A stretch of DNA of 12,049 bases, taken from positions 1 to 12,049 of the forward strand of contig JAUVCP010000020.1 in assembly GCA_030590765.1 (NCBI GenBank), written 5' to 3'. Under the pieces are notes generated by a model. The model saw only the letters and a list, made by a program, of their open reading frames with translations. It was not told the DNA's origin and did not search any database. Source of the DNA: Flavobacteriaceae bacterium. GTDB lineage: Bacteria > Bacteroidota > Bacteroidia > Flavobacteriales > Flavobacteriaceae. Positions 7,773 to 12,049 of this stretch are shown here, piece after piece. Position 1 is the first letter of the stretch. The number at the start of each line of letters is the position of its first letter. Both the position numbers and the translations under genes were made by a program.

Positions 7773-7784
7773 TCTTATAAAAAT

Positions 7785-8438
7785 TTACTTGTTTATTAAA
7801 TTTAAAATTCTAACAGCTGACATTGCTGCTCCATAACCATTGTTAATATTAACAACGCTAATTCCGTTGGCACAACTTGACAGCATCGCATTTAATGCCA
7901 CATGACCCCCTTTTGCAACTCCATAACCAATATCTGTTGGAACGGCAATAATAGGTTGAGGTAACAAGCCTCCAATAACTGTTGGTAATGCTCCTTCAAA
8001 TCCGGCAATAACAACCAAAATTTTAAAAGATCTTAAAACCTCTAGTTTGGCCATCAATCTATGAACTCCTGCTACTCCTACATCATTTATTTTTATGGCA
8101 TTTACCCCCATGTATTTTAAGGTGTAAAAAACCTCATTACTCACATGAATATCTGATGTTCCGGCCGAAATAATGGCAACTTCATTCTTTTTTGCTATTT
8201 CATTTAAAGGCTTCAATATGAAAATTCCGGAAGGCTCATCATACATAGAATCTGCATATTTCTTTAAAAAAATACTAGCCTTATCTTTTTGAAGTTTTGT
8301 TATTAAAACATTTTTACCATTGCTGATAAAGTTCTCCAAAATATGTGACAGATCCTCAACAGATTTACTTTCTCCGTAAACCACCTCCTGAAAACCAATT
8401 CTATCCTCTCTATCGTGATCTATATTATGATTATCCAT
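7785..8438 (-). CDS. larB: LarB, NaAD carboxylase/hydrolase of nickel-pincer nucleotide synthesis
   Basis: LarB starts NPN synthesis by carboxylating the pyridinium ring of nicotinic acid adenine dinucleotide at C5 and hydrolysing the phosphoanhydride, giving pyridinium-3,5-biscarboxylic acid mononucleotide and AMP. The 217-residue cytoplasmic protein shows the PurE-like LarB pattern: an N-terminal DHDREDRIGFQEVVYGESK motif (7-25), DVGVAGVHRL (119-128), AGFEGALPTVIGGL (145-158), VPTDIGYG (166-173), and ALNAMLSSCANG plus NINNGYGAA towards the C-terminus (181-205). The length is near the shorter end of the family. The gene overlaps the end of larE by 8 bases, so its translation start lies within larE and the two are almost certainly translationally coupled. 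The assignment is secure. Confidence 0.95.
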   Translation of the reverse strand: MDNHNIDHDREDRIGFQEVVYGESKSVEDLSHILENFISNGKNVLITKLQKDKASIFLKKYADSMYDEPSGIFILKPLNEIAKKNEVAIISAGTSDIHVSNEVFYTLKYMGVNAIKINDVGVAGVHRLMAKLEVLRSFKILVVIAGFEGALPTVIGGLLPQPIIAVPTDIGYGVAKGGHVALNAMLSSCANGISVVNINNGYGAAMSAVRILNLINK

Positions 8439-9243
8439 TATTCAGATTTAAAACCTTATTCAATTTCCCCGATACCAAACCTTCTTCATCTAAAATACAA
8501 GTGTCAAAACCAAGATCTATGATCTTTTTTTCAATCTCAGAAAATTGATCTTTTAATAAGTTTAGTTCAGCAAGAGGCACTTCAATTTTACATTCTTTAT
8601 TATAATGTCGTACTCTCACATTTTTAAAACCAAATTCATTCAAATAACCCTCTGCTTTTTCGATCTGTTCTAATTTATTGATCGTGATAGAATTCCCATA
8701 AGGAATTCTGGAACTCAAACAAGGACTTGCAGGTTTGTCCCAAAAGGGAATTCCAAACTGTTTTGCAAGCTTCCGTATCTCTGATTTACCAATTCCCAGA
8801 TCAGCAAGAGGTGATCTTACATCATTTTCATCAGCTGCCTGCATACCAGGACGGTAATCACTAAAATCATCTTTGTTGGTTCCGTTTAAAACAATATATC
8901 CGGGATATTTCTTTTTTACCTGATCAATGGCATTATACAAATGGGTTTTACAAAAATAACACCGATTGGAAGGGTTAGAATTATAATTGCTATCGTTTAA
9001 TTCCTTTGTATAAATTGTTTCCAGATGAATATCGTTCTTCTTTGCAAAATCAAGAGCTAGCTGGTAATCCTTATCTTTTAAACTTTCACTGTTAGAAATC
9101 ACTCCTATGGTTCTTTCTTTACCTAAAAACTTCCTTGACAAAAATAGTACCAAAGCTGAATCTATTCCGCCGGAAAAAGCAATAATTGTTCCTTCAAACC
9201 TTTCAAACCAATCCTTTATTTCTAATTTCAATTTTTTATTCAT
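8431..9243 (-). CDS. larE: LarE, ATP-dependent sulfur transferase for the nickel-pincer nucleotide, three-cysteine type
   Basis: LarE adenylates the carboxylates of the LarB product and replaces them with thiocarboxylates. The 270-residue cytoplasmic protein has the PP-loop SGGIDSA (24-30) that binds ATP. In L. plantarum a single cysteine (Cys176) gives up its sulfur and becomes dehydroalanine. Here the equivalent appears to be Cys175 in PASPCLSSRIPYG, and two further cysteines, Cys95 and Cys98, form a CYFC motif. Three cysteines so placed match the LarE variants described as binding a [4Fe-4S] cluster that carries the transferable sulfur, allowing repeated turnover. That variant assignment is inference from the cysteine pattern. 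This is the first gene of the minus-strand operon; ATG at 9243 is preceded by a candidate Bacteroidota -7 promoter element about 20 bases upstream. Confidence 0.95.
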   Translation of the reverse strand: MNKKLKLEIKDWFERFEGTIIAFSGGIDSALVLFLSRKFLGKERTIGVISNSESLKDKDYQLALDFAKKNDIHLETIYTKELNDSNYNSNPSNRCYFCKTHLYNAIDQVKKKYPGYIVLNGTNKDDFSDYRPGMQAADENDVRSPLADLGIGKSEIRKLAKQFGIPFWDKPASPCLSSRIPYGNSITINKLEQIEKAEGYLNEFGFKNVRVRHYNKECKIEVPLAELNLLKDQFSEIEKKIIDLGFDTCILDEEGLVSGKLNKVLNLNNG

Positions 9244-9560
9244 TTTTTCACTATCAGACCCAAAAATAATACTAATTTCTTTAAACTGATTGATTGTCTT
9301 TTCAGCATAACAAATAAACTTAAAATAAAATGATAATAATTGTTCTTTTTTACTTTATTTACATAGTATTTGAACCTTTAAATATCAACATTCAATAACC
9401 GGTCATTTTGTTTGAATCAACTTCATTGTTTACCAAAAAATAGTTAAAAAGCAGTTATTCTTGAGGAATAAAATTTATCTTTACTGTGATTAAAATCCAG
9501 TAGTCAAATTAAGTACCCATTGATTAATTATCCTCATTTTACAAACTAAAAAACATTCTT
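9244..9560. other. Divergent intergenic region between larE and the phosphoesterase gene
   Basis: This 317-base, very AT-rich stretch separates two divergently transcribed genes and must hold the promoters of both. I see no convincing small gene, RNA, riboswitch-like hairpin or strong inverted repeat. One match to the Bacteroidota -7 consensus TAnnTTTG faces larE (listed separately). On the plus strand, TATCTTTA at 9476-9483 is a near match in front of the gene at 9561, but no well-spaced TTG -33 element accompanies it. There is no clear Shine-Dalgarno sequence before either ATG, as is common in this phylum. Confidence 0.6.
9261..9268 (-). promoter_or_regulatory. Candidate -7 promoter element for the larE operon
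   Basis: Read on the minus strand these bases are TATTTTTG, an exact match to the Bacteroidota -7 consensus TAnnTTTG. It would place transcription start only about 10-15 bases before the larE ATG. No clear TTG -33 box lies at the usual distance, and such AT-rich DNA gives chance matches easily, so this is only a candidate. Confidence 0.25.
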
Positions 9561-12049
9561 ATGAATATTAAATACTTTTCTATTCTAATCCTCCTAATTC
9601 TATTTATCAATTGTGGTAAACCGGTAAAAGAGGTTAAAATATTACAGGTTCCTGGGAAAGATGAATTTTGCAAAGTAGATGATGGAGGAGTATCGGTATT
9701 ACCAAGCGGTCGTTATGCCACACCTGTTGGTGAATCTATACGAATCACTAATGACCCTTACGGAATGGCTGTTTCCCCTGATGGAAAAAGAGCGGTTACA
9801 CTGCATAATGGTCAACTTACTATTATCAATCTTAAATCTTTAAACACAACTCGTGTTCCCAGTTATGATGGAAAAATTGCATCACCGTTATATAAAGGTT
9901 CTTTTTTAGGAGTGGCTTTTTCAGGAGACTCCAATAAAGTATATTTAAGCGGTGGTGATACAGGTGCTGTAATCGTTTATGATGTTGATAACCTAAAAAA
10001 ACTGGATTCTATCAGCCTTAACGGAAAAGTAAAAGGTATTAATTATCAGGATAGTTTTACTTCAGATCTGATACTCAATCAAGATAAAAATGAACTTCTG
10101 GTCTTGGATAGGGCTAACTTCAGAATGGTTCGTATCGATCTATCCTCAAAAAAGGTCACTGCTTCTGTCAAAGTAGGGCGTCAACCATTTGGAATTGCTT
10201 TAAGTCCTGATAAAAAACAAGCATTTGTAGCTAATGTTGGCATGTATTCTTATCCCTTGATAGAGGGAGCAACTCCTGAAAATTTAAATGACCTTTTAAT
10301 TTCTCACCATGCCTATGGAAATAATACACCTGAATCTATAAACGGAACCTTGGTGGAAGGTAAGCAAATTCCCGGACTCGGTAGTCCGTTACACCCGGAT
10401 GCAATGAGCGTTTTCACAGTTGACCTCGATAAAAATGAAGTGATCAGTAAATTCAAAACTGGTTATCAAATCGGACAAAATGTTGAAGATGCTGAAGTTG
10501 TTGGTGGCGCCAGTCCAAATTCCATCGCAGTTGGCAAACAGTTTGCTTACGTAACAAACGCTTCCAATGATAATATTTCAATCATTGATCATACAACTCA
10601 AAAAATAGTAGGTCATATTCCGATTCAAATAGATAAACGTATTGATAACTTAAGAGGTTCTTTACCTTTTGGAATTACCATGAGCAAAGATGAAAAAACC
10701 TTATATGTTGCTTTATTAGGTTTTAATGCTGTTGCCGTGATCGATATACCTACACAAACAACAAAAGGATTGATTCCAACCGGATGGGGGCCAACAAGAG
10801 TTGAATTATCAAATGATGAAAAAGAATTATATATCATCAGTATCAGAGGTTTAGGTGCTGGACCTAATGGTGGAAGAGACTTTAAAAAAACAGAACTTGG
10901 TACCTATATTGGTTCTGTTCAATTGGGTGGTTTTCAAAAAGTACACGTGCCAACCGAAGATAAATTAGCAGCATACACAAAAACATCTGTCAACAATACT
11001 TTTAGAGAAATAACTATTAAAGATGATGGGAAAAATCCATTACCTCCTTTACCTGGCTTACGTCAAAGTCCGATCAAACATGTGGTATATATTACCAAAG
11101 AGAACAGAACCTATGATGAGGTCTTCGGACAATTGAAAGGTGCGAGGGGTGACAGCACTCTAGCCAGATATGGAATTAATAATACTTACACTTTACCTGA
11201 TTCATTGCAATCAAATTTTCCAAATCTTCGAATTTCTCCTAACCATATAAAAGCAGCCAAACAATTTGCTTTTTCAGATAATTTCTACTGTGATAGTGAC
11301 GCATCTGTACATGGGCATCACTGGCTGGTAGGAGTTATCCCAAATGAATGGGTAGAGTCCAATGCCAGCACCAGTAAAACTGTCAAACTTTTTTCTAAAG
11401 CACCCGGGCGTAGATTTCCAAAAACCATTGGAAGTGTAGATCCTGAAGACTATGCAGAAATTGGTGGCTTATGGGAAGCAATGGAAAGAGCAGGAATAAA
11501 TTTTTATAATTTCGGACAGGCTAATGAAAGTGGTCACGAAAGGGAAGACTGGTATGATGTAAATACCGGTGCCGCTCATGCCGTAATGATCCCTATGCAA
11601 AATGCTCTCTTTAAAAGAACCAGTCACAACTATGCCGGGTATAATATGAATATACCTGACCAATACAGAATGGATCAGTTTGAAACGGAATTTACCAAAA
11701 AATGGATCGATGGAAATGAAGAAATGCCTCCATTTGTTACTATGATGATCCCTAATGATCATGGCTCTGGAACAAGACCAGAAGACGGATATCCTTACCG
11801 ACAATCATTTATGGTAGATAATGATCTGGCTGTTGGGCGTGTCCTTCATTTTTTATCAAGAACAAAATACTGGAAAGATATGTTGGTAATTATTACCGAA
11901 GATGATCCACAGGGAGGTGTTGACCATGTAGATGCACATCGCTCTATACTAATGATGGCCGGACCTTACGTAAAAAAAGGCTATATTTCGCATACTCATG
12001 CCAATTTTGGAGCCATTTTAAAAACAATTTACAATATTTTAAATGTTCC
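9561..12049 (+). CDS. Lipoprotein with YncE-like beta-propeller and alkaline-phosphatase-superfamily phosphoesterase domain (cut by right edge)
   Basis: An open frame runs from ATG at 9561 to the window end, about 829 residues with no stop reached. The N-terminus MNIKYFSILILLILFINC ends a hydrophobic signal at Cys18, a relaxed lipobox, so an envelope-anchored lipoprotein is likely. Residues about 50-450 contain repeated blade-like segments (for example PYGMAVSPDGK, PFGIALSPDKK, PFGITMSKDEK), typical of a YVTN/YncE beta-propeller. From about residue 506 (KHVVYITKENRTYDEVFG) a phosphoesterase domain follows, with HGHHW (584-588), NDHGSGTRP starting at 732, and TEDDPQGGVDHVDAHRS (779-795), which supply Asp and His residues suited to a two-metal alkaline-phosphatase-superfamily site. 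This matches the known family of YncE plus phosphatase fusion proteins; the substrate is unknown. It is transcribed away from the lar operon, which itself encodes a PhoA-type phosphatase, and may share regulation with it. Confidence 0.88.
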   Translation, partial: MNIKYFSILILLILFINCGKPVKEVKILQVPGKDEFCKVDDGGVSVLPSGRYATPVGESIRITNDPYGMAVSPDGKRAVTLHNGQLTIINLKSLNTTRVPSYDGKIASPLYKGSFLGVAFSGDSNKVYLSGGDTGAVIVYDVDNLKKLDSISLNGKVKGINYQDSFTSDLILNQDKNELLVLDRANFRMVRIDLSSKKVTASVKVGRQPFGIALSPDKKQAFVANVGMYSYPLIEGATPENLNDLLISHHAYGNNTPESINGTLVEGKQIPGLGSPLHPDAMSVFTVDLDKNEVISKFKTGYQIGQNVEDAEVVGGASPNSIAVGKQFAYVTNASNDNISIIDHTTQKIVGHIPIQIDKRIDNLRGSLPFGITMSKDEKTLYVALLGFNAVAVIDIPTQTTKGLIPTGWGPTRVELSNDEKELYIISIRGLGAGPNGGRDFKKTELGTYIGSVQLGGFQKVHVPTEDKLAAYTKTSVNNTFREITIKDDGKNPLPPLPGLRQSPIKHVVYITKENRTYDEVFGQLKGARGDSTLARYGINNTYTLPDSLQSNFPNLRISPNHIKAAKQFAFSDNFYCDSDASVHGHHWLVGVIPNEWVESNASTSKTVKLFSKAPGRRFPKTIGSVDPEDYAEIGGLWEAMERAGINFYNFGQANESGHEREDWYDVNTGAAHAVMIPMQNALFKRTSHNYAGYNMNIPDQYRMDQFETEFTKKWIDGNEEMPPFVTMMIPNDHGSGTRPEDGYPYRQSFMVDNDLAVGRVLHFLSRTKYWKDMLVIITEDDPQGGVDHVDAHRSILMMAGPYVKKGYISHTHANFGAILKTIYNILNV

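Noticed and set aside
9244..9560. Riboswitch (for example nickel or NAD related) upstream of larE
   Set aside because: I found no conserved riboswitch core or strong paired stems in this AT-rich spacer; a covariance-model search would settle it.
10625..11804. Minus-strand open frames at 10625-10837 and 11469-11804
   Set aside because: Both are antisense to the long propeller-phosphoesterase gene, which has continuous domain motifs across these positions.

Overview
This window looks like a chromosomal segment from a low-GC member of the Bacteroidota, probably a flavobacterium-like or related marine or environmental species. The reasons are the AT-rich base composition, the lack of clear Shine-Dalgarno sequences before most starts, two lipoprotein signal sequences, and the general character of the protein families. 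This placement is inference; no rRNA or other marker gene is present.

Layout. From position 9243 leftwards, nine genes lie on the minus strand with very small gaps or overlaps and no visible terminator. In transcription order they are: larE, larB, a periplasmic alkaline phosphatase (PhoA type), larC, a deoxyhypusine-synthase-like protein, a PfkB/HldE-type sugar kinase fused to a HAD phosphatase, a ROK sugar kinase, a GmhA-type SIS sugar-phosphate isomerase, and the start of a DUF3748/YidR-like lipoprotein that runs off the left edge. After a 317-base divergent intergenic region (9244-9560), one long plus-strand gene starts at 9561 and runs off the right edge. It encodes a lipoprotein with a YncE-like beta-propeller followed by an alkaline-phosphatase-superfamily phosphoesterase domain.

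How the genes may work together. LarB, LarC and LarE are the complete known set for making the nickel-pincer nucleotide (NPN) cofactor of lactate racemase LarA and its homologues: LarB carboxylates and hydrolyses nicotinic acid adenine dinucleotide, LarE adds sulfur, and LarC inserts nickel using CTP. No LarA is encoded in the window. The cofactor genes instead share an apparent operon with an isomerase, two sugar kinases, a HAD phosphatase and a DHS-like NAD-fold protein, which together resemble an unusual heptose- or ketose-phosphate route without the nucleotidyltransferase needed for ADP-heptose. The main hypothesis is that the NPN cofactor here serves a LarA-family epimerase or racemase acting in a sugar or sugar-acid pathway encoded partly by this operon. 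No mobile elements, CRISPR arrays, tRNA or rRNA genes were seen.
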